Assembly (NCBI GenBank): GCA_035553355.1
Contig: DATMJW010000190.1
Coordinates: 1-16,273, forward strand
Reading direction: 5' to 3'
DNA: 16,273 nucleotides
From: Gaiellasilicea sp035553355
GTDB taxonomy: Bacteria > Actinomycetota > Thermoleophilia > Gaiellales > Gaiellaceae
The notes under the pieces were generated by a model that was not told where the DNA came from, made no database searches, and worked only from the letters and a program-made list of their open reading frames with translations. Below, one piece after another: positions 1 to 8,203 of this stretch. Within the stretch, counting starts at the first letter, position 1. Every line of letters starts with the position of its first letter. A program made the translations under genes and the position numbers.

Positions 1-168
1 GGCGCGACGGACATCCTCATCACCTACACGTACAAGCTCGCGTTCGAGGCGGGCAAGGGGAACGACTTCGGCCTCGCCGCCGCCGTCTCGATCTTCATCT
101 TCGTCATCGTCGCGGCGATCTCCGGGATCGCGTTCAAGCGCACGGGCTCGCTGGAGAACATCCGATGA
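1..168 (+). CDS. malF: Maltodextrin ABC transporter permease, MalF type (3' end only)
   Basis: Frame 1 is open from the window edge to a TGA at 166-168 and gives the last 55 residues of a membrane protein. The visible part has one hydrophobic helix (around AAAVSIFIFVIVAAISG) followed by a basic, short cytoplasmic tail ending FKRTGSLENIR. A tail of this kind is typical of the first permease (MalF/UgpA type) of CUT1 sugar importers, and the next gene is the matching MalG-type partner. The two overlap by four bases (ATGA), which implies translational coupling and one operon. The identity rests mainly on context because the EAA loop and substrate-binding helices lie outside the window. It would pair with MalG to form the membrane channel for maltose or maltodextrin. 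Confidence 0.75.
   Translation, partial: GATDILITYTYKLAFEAGKGNDFGLAAAVSIFIFVIVAAISGIAFKRTGSLENIR
153..157 (+). promoter_or_regulatory. Ribosome binding site of malG
   Basis: GGAGA lies eight bases before the ATG at 165, inside the end of malF. It supports ATG 165 as the start of malG and fits coupled translation across the ATGA overlap. Confidence 0.5.
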
Positions 169-1106
169 CCGCGGTCGACCCGGCACTCGAGCGGGCGGAG
201 CCGGTGGCGCGCGCGCGCCGCTCGCTGCCCCGGCCGAGCCTGCGCGGCGACTGGTGGCGCCACCTGATCGCGATCGTCGCGTGCCTCGTCGCGCTCTTCC
301 CGGTCGCATACGTGGCGTCGGCTGCGTTCAACGCGGACCAGTCGCTCGGCGGCGCGAGCCTCGTCCCGCGGAGCGTCACGCTCGACAACTTCCGCGAGCT
401 GCTCTCGCCCGACCCGGCGAAGAGCCAGCTCCAGTCGTCCACCTCGCACTACACGCGCTGGCTCACGAACTCGCTGATCGTGTCGCTCACGACGGCGGTG
501 CTGACGGTGCTGCTCGGCGCGCTCGCCGCCTACGCGTTCAGCCGCTTCCGCTTCCGGGGCCGGCGCCTCGGCCTCCTCTTCCTGCTCCTGATCCAGATGT
601 TCCCGCAGCTGCTCGCGCTCGTCGCGATCTACCTGATCCTGCTCCGGACGGGGACCGTCTTCCCGTTCATGGGCCTCGACACGAAGACGGGGCTGATCCT
701 CGTCTACCTCGGCGGCGTCATGGGCGTGAACACGTGGCTGCTGAAAGGCTTCTTCGACACGATCCCGGCCGAGCTCGACGAGTCGGCACGCGTCGACGGC
801 GCCACACCCGCGCAGGTCTTCTGGGGCGTCGTCCTCCCGCTCGCGCTCCCGATCCTGGCGGTGATCGGGATCCTCTCCTTCGTCGGGACGTTCAACGAGT
901 TCGTGCTCGCGAGCGCGCTCCTGCAGTCGAACGAGAACTTCACCCTGCCGCTCGGCCTCCGCGGCTACATCGACAAGCAGTACGCCGAGCACTGGGGCCC
1001 GTTCGCCGCGGGCGTCCTCCTCGCGGGCGTGCCGATCATGGTCATCTTCATGTCGCTGCAGCGCTTCATCGTCAGCGGCCTCACGCAGGGCTCGGTCAAG
1101 GGGTGA
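165..1106 (+). CDS. malG: Maltodextrin ABC transporter permease, MalG type
   Basis: This 313-residue inner-membrane permease is the second channel subunit of a CUT1 carbohydrate importer. About six hydrophobic segments are visible: residues about 31-50, 100-125, 135-160, 175-195, 220-250 and 275-300. The cytoplasmic EAA loop, which docks onto the ATPase, runs from about E203 (ELDESARVDGATPAQVFW) with its key glycine at G212 and ends in the usual LP pair. Length is slightly above the usual 280-300, due to an N-terminal extension of roughly 25 residues and a longer first external loop. ATG 165 overlaps the malF stop and has a GGAGA ahead of it. Its own stop TGA is inside a GTGA overlap with the next gene. 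Family is secure; substrate (maltose/maltodextrin) is inferred from the two flanking GH13 enzymes. Confidence 0.9.
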   Translation: MTAVDPALERAEPVARARRSLPRPSLRGDWWRHLIAIVACLVALFPVAYVASAAFNADQSLGGASLVPRSVTLDNFRELLSPDPAKSQLQSSTSHYTRWLTNSLIVSLTTAVLTVLLGALAAYAFSRFRFRGRRLGLLFLLLIQMFPQLLALVAIYLILLRTGTVFPFMGLDTKTGLILVYLGGVMGVNTWLLKGFFDTIPAELDESARVDGATPAQVFWGVVLPLALPILAVIGILSFVGTFNEFVLASALLQSNENFTLPLGLRGYIDKQYAEHWGPFAAGVLLAGVPIMVIFMSLQRFIVSGLTQGSVKG

Positions 1107-2896
1107 CCGTCTCGACGCACCGCGCGTCGACCCTGCTCGACGCGCCGCACCACGACGGCTCCAACGTGCTCGAGCGGCCGGACGAGCTCGGCGGCGAGGC
1201 GACGGTGCGCCTGCGCGTGCCGCGGGCGACGAAGGTCGACGCGGTCGTGCTGCGTGCGCTCTCGGACGGCGAGCCGCGGAACGTCGTCGCGGTCGTCGAC
1301 GAGGAGACGGAGACGGAGACGTGGTGGCGCGCGAGCTTCCCGGTGCGGAACCCGGCGACGCGGTACCGGTGGCTCCTCTCCGGCGGCGACGTCGGCTACG
1401 GCTGGCTCAACGGCCTCGGGTTGCAGCGCCACGACGTCGCCGACGCGGACGACTTCGTGCTCTCGGTCGGGGCCACGGCGCCGGAGTGGCACCTCGACTC
1501 GGTCGTCTACGAGATCTTCCCCGACCGGTTCGCGTCGAGCGGCCTCGAGGTCGAGCGGCCCGAATGGGCGCAACCGAAGGAGTGGGGGACTCGGCCGACC
1601 GGGCGTGGCGTCGCGAACCAGTACGACCTCTACGGCGGCGACCTGCGCGGGATCGAGCAGCGGCTCCCGTACCTGGAGAGCCTCGGCGTCGGCGCGATCT
1701 ACCTGACGCCGTTCTTCCCGGCCGTGAGCACGCACCGCTACAACGCGAGCACCTTCGACCGTGTCGATCCGCTGCTCGGCGGCGACGAGGCGCTCGCGTC
1801 GCTCCTGCGCGCGGCGCACGACCGCGGCATCCGCGTCCTCGGCGACCTGACGACGAACCACACCGGCGACACGCACGAGTGGTTCCCGGAGCGGCGGGAC
1901 TTCTACTTCTTCGACGACTCGCTCCTCCACGGCTACGAGGCGTGGTTCAACGTGCCGACGCTGCCGAAGCTCGACTGGGGCTCGCCCGCGCTCCGCGCCG
2001 AGATGAAGCGGGTCGCGCGGAAGTGGCTCGACCTCGGCCTCGACGGGTGGCGCATCGACGTCGCGAACATGACGGGCCGCCGCGGCGGCGACGACCACTT
2101 CGCCGCGGCCGCCGCGACGATGCGCGAGGCCTCCGCAGGCAAGCTCCTCGTCGCCGAGCACGGCTACGACTGGCGTGGCGACGTCGGCCCGGCCGGGTGG
2201 CACGGTGCGATGAACTACAGCGGCTTCCTCCGCCCTGTGTGCGGGTGGCTGCGCCGCGACGACCTCTCGGAGGAGCTCCGCCGGAGCTTCTGGGGGATGC
2301 CCGTCGGGCTGCCCGAGCTCGAGGGCGGGCGTGCGGCCGCGACGATGGACGTCTTCCGCGCCGGCGTCGCCTGGGACGGCGTCCTTCACTCCTGGCAGCT
2401 CCTCGACAGCCACGACACGGCGCGCTTCCGCAGCGTCGTCGGCACGCGTGCGCGCCACGTCGTCGGCGTCGGCCTCCAGATGACGACCCCTGGCGTCCCG
2501 ATGGTGTTCGCCGGCGACGAGCTCGGCCTCGAGGGCGACTGGGGCGAGGACGCCCGGCGGACGATGCCGTGGGACGCGGAGGACACCTGGGACCGCCCGC
2601 TGCTCGACGAGTACCGACGCCTGATCGCGCTCCGGCGGTCGTCGCCCGCGCTCGCGCGCGGCGGGATGCGCTGGGCGCACGTGGGCGCGGACGCGCTCGC
2701 CTACCTGCGCGAGGGCGGCGGCGAGCGGCTGCTCTGCCTCGCGGCGCGCGCGCCGCATGAACCGATCCGGCTGCCGCTCGCGGCGCTCGGCGCGCAGGAG
2801 CTCGAGCCCGTCGTGGGCGGTGACGCCGTCGTCACCGGAGGCGACGCCGTCCTCCCGGGCGACGGCCCCGCATTCCACGTCTGGAGGCTCACGTGA
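1103..2896 (+). CDS. Cytoplasmic GH13 alpha-glycosidase (neopullulanase/cyclomaltodextrinase-like)
   Basis: This 597-residue glycoside hydrolase family 13 enzyme has no signal peptide, so it should act in the cytoplasm on imported maltodextrins. Residues 1 to about 125 form a beta-rich N-terminal domain like those of maltogenic amylases and neopullulanases (CBM34-like). The catalytic barrel begins near SVVYEIFPDRFA. All GH13 signature regions are present: D248 with N252-H253 (region I), R317 and nucleophile D319 in DGWRIDVAN, acid/base E352 in LLVAEHGYD, and H437-D438 in LDSHDTARF. Start GTG 1103 overlaps the malG stop (GTGA); the frame is open further upstream, but only as a shadow of malG. 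The exact specificity (maltodextrin glucosidase, cyclomaltodextrinase or neopullulanase) cannot be read from sequence alone. The position between malG and malK argues strongly for processing of the transported sugar. Confidence 0.88.
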   Translation: MTVSTHRASTLLDAPHHDGSNVLERPDELGGEATVRLRVPRATKVDAVVLRALSDGEPRNVVAVVDEETETETWWRASFPVRNPATRYRWLLSGGDVGYGWLNGLGLQRHDVADADDFVLSVGATAPEWHLDSVVYEIFPDRFASSGLEVERPEWAQPKEWGTRPTGRGVANQYDLYGGDLRGIEQRLPYLESLGVGAIYLTPFFPAVSTHRYNASTFDRVDPLLGGDEALASLLRAAHDRGIRVLGDLTTNHTGDTHEWFPERRDFYFFDDSLLHGYEAWFNVPTLPKLDWGSPALRAEMKRVARKWLDLGLDGWRIDVANMTGRRGGDDHFAAAAATMREASAGKLLVAEHGYDWRGDVGPAGWHGAMNYSGFLRPVCGWLRRDDLSEELRRSFWGMPVGLPELEGGRAAATMDVFRAGVAWDGVLHSWQLLDSHDTARFRSVVGTRARHVVGVGLQMTTPGVPMVFAGDELGLEGDWGEDARRTMPWDAEDTWDRPLLDEYRRLIALRRSSPALARGGMRWAHVGADALAYLREGGGERLLCLAARAPHEPIRLPLAALGAQELEPVVGGDAVVTGGDAVLPGDGPAFHVWRLT

Positions 2897-2910
2897 CCCG
2901 AACCCGAGAG

Positions 2911-2915
2911 AGGAG
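2911..2915 (+). promoter_or_regulatory. Ribosome binding site of malK
   Basis: AGGAG lies five bases before GTG 2921 in the 24-base gap after the GH13 gene. It is the clearest Shine-Dalgarno sequence in the window and fixes the malK start. Confidence 0.7.
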
Positions 2916-2920
2916 CGACC

Positions 2921-4085
<1,165 letters not shown>

Positions 4086-4102
<17 letters not shown>

Positions 4103-6230
4103 CGCGGTCACGCTCGTCGCAGCGGTCGCGCTCCTCGCGGCGGGCGCGGCCGCAGCGCGCCCCGACGGGGAGCTTGTGTTGAAACAACACAAAGTCGAGC
4201 CGCCGGCCGGAGCCGCGCTCGCCGCGCTCGCGGAGCCGCCGGCACGGCCGCCGCTCGCGTCGGAGCGGATCTACTTCGTGCTCCCCGACCGGTACGCGAA
4301 CGGGAACCCGGCGAACGACCGCGGCGGCCTCACCGGGCCGCGCCGCGTGACCGGGTACGACCCGACCGACATCGGCTGGTTCCACGGTGGCGACCTCGCC
4401 GGCCTCACCGGCGACTGCGCCGACCCGCGCCACGGGCTCGCGCGGATCCGCGACCTCGGCTTCACCGCCGTCTGGATCACGCCGCCCTACGGTCAGCAGG
4501 CGGTGCAGGGCGACAGCGCCGCCTACCACGGCTACTGGATCACGGACTTCACCTCCGTCGACCCGCACCTGGGAACGGCCGCGGAGTTCGGCGCGTTCGT
4601 CGAGTGCGCGCACCGGCTCGGCCTCAAGGTCTTCCTCGACGTCGTCGTCAACCACACGGCCGACGTGATCCTCCCGTCCGGCTCGGGCTACTCCGACGTG
4701 CCCTACCGCGACTGCCGCGGCCGCCGCTTCGATCCCGCCCGCTACGCGACGGCGAAGACGTTCCCGTGTCTCCGGGCGGGGACGATGCCGCGCGTGCCCG
4801 TGCTGCTGGCCGCGGACCGGAACGCGAAGAAGCCCGCGTGGCTGAACGATCCGCTCCGCTACCACAACCGCGGCGACATCACGTGGGACTCGTGCAGCCC
4901 GCTCTGCTTCGAGCAGGGCGACTTCTTCGGCCTCGACGACCTCTTCACCGAGCAGCCGCGCGTCGTCGAGGGGCTCGCAGAGATCTACGCGCAGTGGATC
5001 CGCCGCTACAAGGTCGACGGCTTCCGCATCGACACGGCGAAGCACGTGAACGCCGCGTTCTTCCGGCTGTGGGTGCCGAAGGTGCTCGCCGCGGCGCGTG
5101 CGGCCGGCGTCCCGCACTTCCAGCTCTTCGGGGAGGTCTTCGTCAACGACGCGATCGAGCTGTCGGGGTTCGTCCGCGACCGCGGGCTGCCGAACGTGCT
5201 CGACTTCCCGCTGCAGGACGCGCTGGTGCGCTTCTCGTCCGGCACCGCGGGGGCGCTCGGGATCGCGGCGCGCCTGCACGACGACGACTACTTCCGGCTC
5301 CCGAACGGTGTCGCGCCGACGCCCGCGACCTTCCTCGGGAACCACGACATCGGCCGCATCGGGCACCTCCTCGCGGGCCAGTCGGGTGCGCGAGGCCAGC
5401 AACTGCTGCAGCGGACGCTCCTCGCGCACAGTCTCCTCCTGCTCCTCCGCGGGGCGCCGGTCGGGTACTACGGCGACGAGGTCGGGATCATCGGGCGGGG
5501 CGGCGACAAGCAGGCGCGGCAGGATCTCTTCCCGACGCAGGTCTCCGAGTGGCGCTCGGAGGACCGGATCGGGAGCCCGCCGATCGGGACCGGCTCCTCC
5601 TTCGACCGTCGCGGGCACCCGATCGCCGCGCGGCTGAAGGTGCTCGCCGCCCTTCGTGAGGCGAATCCGGCGCTGTGGCGCGGGGCGTCGATCGTGCGCC
5701 ACGCGGCGCGCGGCGTCTTCGTCGTCAGCCGGATCGACGCCGCCGAGCGGCAGGAGCTCGTCGCCGCGTTCAATGCCGGCACGGCGCCGTCCTCGGTCGC
5801 CTTCGCGACCTCCACGCCCGCGAGCGGATGGGCCGACCTGCTCGGTGCGACCCCGCCGGTGACGTCGGACGCCGCCGGCCGGCTCTCGGTGACGGTGCCG
5901 CCGCTCTCGGCCGTCCTCCTCCGCGCCGCCGAGCAGGTCCCGGCGCGTCCCGTGGCGGCGCCGCGCGTCCGCGCCGAGCCGGACGACCTCTCCGACCTCG
6001 TGCGCCTGACGGCGACGGGGGCCGGGGCTGCCGCGAGCGTCTCCTTCGCCGTTCGCCGCGCGAGTGGGCCGTGGCAGCGCGTGGGGATCGACGACTCGCC
6101 GCCGTACCGCGTCTTCCTCGACCCGCGGCGCTACCGGCGAGGGGAGCGGATCGCGGTGGTCGCCGTGGCGCGGGCGCTCGACGGCACGACGGCCGTCTCA
6201 CCCGTCGCGATCGCCGCTCCTCGGCGCTAG
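4086..6230 (+). CDS. Secreted GH13 alpha-amylase with C-terminal Ig-like domain
   Basis: This 714-residue extracellular alpha-amylase starts with a signal peptide: basic MRRSAS, then a hydrophobic alanine/leucine core ending near AAAARPDG. The GH13 barrel starts at about residue 59 (ERIYFVLPDRYANG). Signature residues are D185 with N189-H190, nucleophile D316 in DGFRIDTAK, acid/base E350 in FGEVF, and N419-H420-D421 in GNHDIGR. It has six cysteines, all between about residues 115 and 280, an even number that fits disulfides in an exported enzyme. After the beta C-domain, residues about 625-714 form an additional beta-rich module, probably Ig- or FN3-like, that may bind substrate or act as a spacer. 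Start GTG 4086 overlaps malK by 17 bases. It would degrade starch to dextrins for the transporter encoded upstream. An AT-rich palindrome lies in codons about 30-36. Confidence 0.88.
4174..4192. repeat. AT-rich perfect inverted repeat inside the amylase gene (possible operator or hairpin)
   Basis: Arms TTGTGTTG (4174-4181) and CAACACAA (4185-4192) are perfect inverted complements around AAA. The 19 bases have only 6 G or C, in a region where almost every other stretch is very GC-rich. It encodes L-V-L-K-Q-H-K using codons (CTT, TTG, AAA, CAA, AAA) that are rare in neighbouring genes. It lies just after the signal-peptide codons. The shape is that of a dimeric repressor operator; LacI- and ROK-type sugar regulators bind palindromes of about this size. 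Function is inference. Confidence 0.5.
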
Positions 6231-7297
6231 CTCTCGAGCCCGGCCTCGCGCAGCGGGCGGCGCGCCCACGCGAACCGTTCGCGGTACCAGCCGTCGAACG
6301 GGTGCAGCGTCGTCCCGTACCGCGACGAGTGCACGAACCAGCCGCCGCCGAGGTAGATCCCTGCATGGCCGACCTGCGTCGGCTTCGACTTCGGCCCCGC
6401 GTCGCCCTGGAAGATGAGGTCGCCGGGCTGGAGGCTCTCCGGCTTGCGGATCCGCTTCGCCGGGGCGACCTCGGCCGAGAGCTCGAACGTGGTGCGGCCG
6501 CGGAGGACGGTGGCGAGGGCGGAGGCACCGGCGAACGGCTCCAGCTTGAACACCCGCCAGACGAAGCCCGAGCAGTCGAACCCCGCGGGCACGGCCTTCC
6601 CGAACAGGAGCTGCGGCCGCTCGGAGGTGCCGCCCCACACGTACGGGAAGCCGACGAAGGAGACGGCGCGGCGGAGCACCTGCCGCTGGAGCTCCGTCAG
6701 CTCCGGGAGCTGGAACTCGACCGTCCGTGCCCGCACCCATTCGACGTGCCACGGCGAGAGCTTCAGCACCTGCGCGAGCGAGTAGGCGGCCTCCGCGCGC
6801 GTCGCGGGGTCGTTCAGCCCGAGCTCGAGCGCGTCCTGGGCGGCGGGGTGGTTGTAGCGGAGCCCGAGGAGCCGGGCGACGACCTCCGTCCCGGTGCCGG
6901 CGCGCGGCGCGAGGTCGGCGGCGCGAAGCTGCGTCGTCACCGCACGCGCCGCGCCGCCGAGGTCGAGGAAGCCGACGAGAGCGGCGTCGAGCTCGCGGAT
7001 CGTCACCGCGCGCTCGGGAGCCGCGGCGCGGTAGCGGCTCGGCGCGGCGTCGTCGCGACGGAGCGCGAGCGCCGCGAGCGCGTCCGCGAGCGCGCGCTGC
7101 GTGAGGGGGGCGTCCGGCTCGAACGACGCGACGTCGTCCGCGAGCAGGCCGGCGGCGACGACGGCCTGGATCTGCGCATGCGCCCACGACTTCTTGGGCG
7201 CCGCAGGCGACGCGGGCGGGGCGGGAGCCGCGAGCGCAGGAGCCGCGGCGAGCGCGAGCGCGGCGGCGGCCGCAGCGGTGGAGGCGCGGACGTTCAC
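6227..7297 (-). CDS. Exported NlpC/P60 (C40) cell-wall peptidase with SLH-like N-terminal region
   Basis: This 356-residue protein should be exported: a signal peptide (VNVRASTAAAAAALAL to about APALAAPA) is followed by a variable linker. Residues about 35-85 resemble an S-layer homology repeat (WAHAQIQAVVAAGLLAD, then PDAPLTQRALADAL). A second, similar segment (NDPATRAEAAYSLAQVL) lies before the catalytic domain. The C-terminal NlpC/P60 domain carries catalytic C242 in FDCSGFVW, H311 in GHAGIYLG and H323 in FVHSS, preceded by FPYVWGGTS. Such enzymes cut peptide stems of peptidoglycan, usually between D-glutamate and the diamino acid. The SLH-like part would hold it at the cell surface. Start GTG 7297 gives the signal peptide; the frame is open further upstream, but only over the neighbouring gene. 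It converges with the amylase, sharing CTAG as both stops. Confidence 0.85.
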   Translation of the reverse strand: MNVRASTAAAAAALALAAAPALAAPAPPASPAAPKKSWAHAQIQAVVAAGLLADDVASFEPDAPLTQRALADALAALALRRDDAAPSRYRAAAPERAVTIRELDAALVGFLDLGGAARAVTTQLRAADLAPRAGTGTEVVARLLGLRYNHPAAQDALELGLNDPATRAEAAYSLAQVLKLSPWHVEWVRARTVEFQLPELTELQRQVLRRAVSFVGFPYVWGGTSERPQLLFGKAVPAGFDCSGFVWRVFKLEPFAGASALATVLRGRTTFELSAEVAPAKRIRKPESLQPGDLIFQGDAGPKSKPTQVGHAGIYLGGGWFVHSSRYGTTLHPFDGWYRERFAWARRPLREAGLES

Positions 7298-7317
7298 GCT
7301 GCACCTATCGGCAGCGG

Positions 7318-7337
7318 CGCTTTCACCCTTGAAAGCG
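7318..7337. promoter_or_regulatory. Perfect palindrome in the divergent promoter region (candidate operator)
   Basis: Arms CGCTTTCA (7318-7325) and TGAAAGCG (7330-7337) are perfect inverted complements with spacer CCCT. It lies in the 81-base gap between the divergent C40 peptidase (start 7297) and AlkA-like (start 7379) genes. It is about 21-40 bases upstream of one start codon and 42-61 upstream of the other. This placement suits a regulator controlling one or both promoters. No known regulator motif was recognised; it does not match the actinobacterial LexA box. Confidence 0.45.
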
Positions 7338-7365
7338 AGAGACGCCCGGCCGCGCCGCGGTGCGG

Positions 7366-7371
7366 CACGAT
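7366..7371 (+). promoter_or_regulatory. Possible -10 element of the alkA operon (weak)
   Basis: CACGAT ends seven bases before ATG 7379, the same spacing seen at other first genes of transcription units in this window. It matches only the key A2 and T6 positions plus A5 of TATAAT, and no -35 box is evident. Confidence 0.25.
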
Positions 7372-7378
7372 CGTCCCC

Positions 7379-8203
7379 ATGGGGTTCCTCCCGGTGCCGC
7401 ACCCGTACTCGTTCGAGCTCTCGACCGGCCGCTTCCGCGCGTTCGGGCTCGACCGCGCGAACGTGTGGCACGACGGCGCGCTCCACCGCTGGCTCGGCGG
7501 GCGGGAGGTGCGGCTCTCCGCGGCGCCGGGAGGCGTGGAGCTCGAGCCCTGCGACGCGGCGGTCGAGGCCGACGCGCGCCACTTCCTCGGCCTCGCCTTC
7601 GACCTCGCGGCGTTCGAGGCGGCGGCCGCGGCGGATCCCGTCCTTGCACGCCTCGTCCGCGCGCTCGAGGGGTTCCGGCCGTCGCTCGTCCCCGACCCGT
7701 TCGAGGCGCTCGTGACGTCGATCACCGCACAGCAGGTCTCGCTCCAGTCGGCGTTCGCGATCCGCAGCCGCTTCGTCGAGCGCTACGGCGCACGCGGGCG
7801 GGTCGCGTACGCCTTCCCGACCCGCGCGCGGGTCGCGGCCGCGCACGAGGACGAGCTCGTCGCGCTCGGCTTCTCGCGCCGGAAGGCCGAGTACGTGGTG
7901 GGGCTCGCGCGCGCGGAGCTCGATCTCGACGGCCTGCGCGAGCTCCCGGACGAGGAGGTGAAGGCGCGGCTCGTCGCGCTCCGCGGCCTCGGCGAGTGGA
8001 CCGCCGACTGGTTCCTCGCGCGCCACCTGGCGCGGCCGCACGCGTGGCCGGCCGGAGACCTCGCGCTCCGGAAGGCCGTCCGTGTTTTCTATGGTGAGGC
8101 CGAGGACGTCCACGCCGCCGGAGCCCGCTTGCACCCGTTCCAGAACCTCGCCGCCCACTACCTCCTGACCGGGCTTCTCGCCGCGCCTCCCGCGCCTGCG
8201 TGA
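7379..8203 (+). CDS. alkA: DNA-3-methyladenine glycosylase, AlkA type
   Basis: This 274-residue base-excision repair enzyme would remove alkylated purines from DNA; E. coli AlkA has 282 residues. Residues 1 to about 95 form the N-terminal beta domain. The helical glycosylase core has FEALVTSITAQQVSL (substrate pocket region) and the helix-hairpin-helix LRGLGEWTADWFLARHL, followed by the catalytic aspartate D227 in PAGDLALRKA. ATG 7379 is the first start after the divergent promoter region; there is no Shine-Dalgarno sequence, which suggests leaderless translation. It is first in an operon with a GNAT protein (GTGA overlap) and a rhodanese. That grouping does not suggest an obvious shared pathway. 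Confidence 0.87.
   Translation: MGFLPVPHPYSFELSTGRFRAFGLDRANVWHDGALHRWLGGREVRLSAAPGGVELEPCDAAVEADARHFLGLAFDLAAFEAAAAADPVLARLVRALEGFRPSLVPDPFEALVTSITAQQVSLQSAFAIRSRFVERYGARGRVAYAFPTRARVAAAHEDELVALGFSRRKAEYVVGLARAELDLDGLRELPDEEVKARLVALRGLGEWTADWFLARHLARPHAWPAGDLALRKAVRVFYGEAEDVHAAGARLHPFQNLAAHYLLTGLLAAPPAPA

Noticed and set aside
6198..7304. A 368-codon minus-strand frame beginning MQRERPRLH over the C40 peptidase
   Set aside because: It is arginine-rich with no motif, whereas the frame starting at 7297 gives a signal peptide and an intact C/H/H catalytic set.
7298..7317. A -10 element for the C40 peptidase in CGATAGGTGCAGC
   Set aside because: None of the hexamers at 5-7 bases before GTG 7297 keeps both A2 and T6 of the consensus, so I did not call it.
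7318..7337. Reading the palindrome as a LexA (SOS) box controlling alkA
   Set aside because: The actinobacterial LexA box has GAAC/GTTC half-sites; these arms are CTTTCA/TGAAAG. Only the 4-base spacer agrees.
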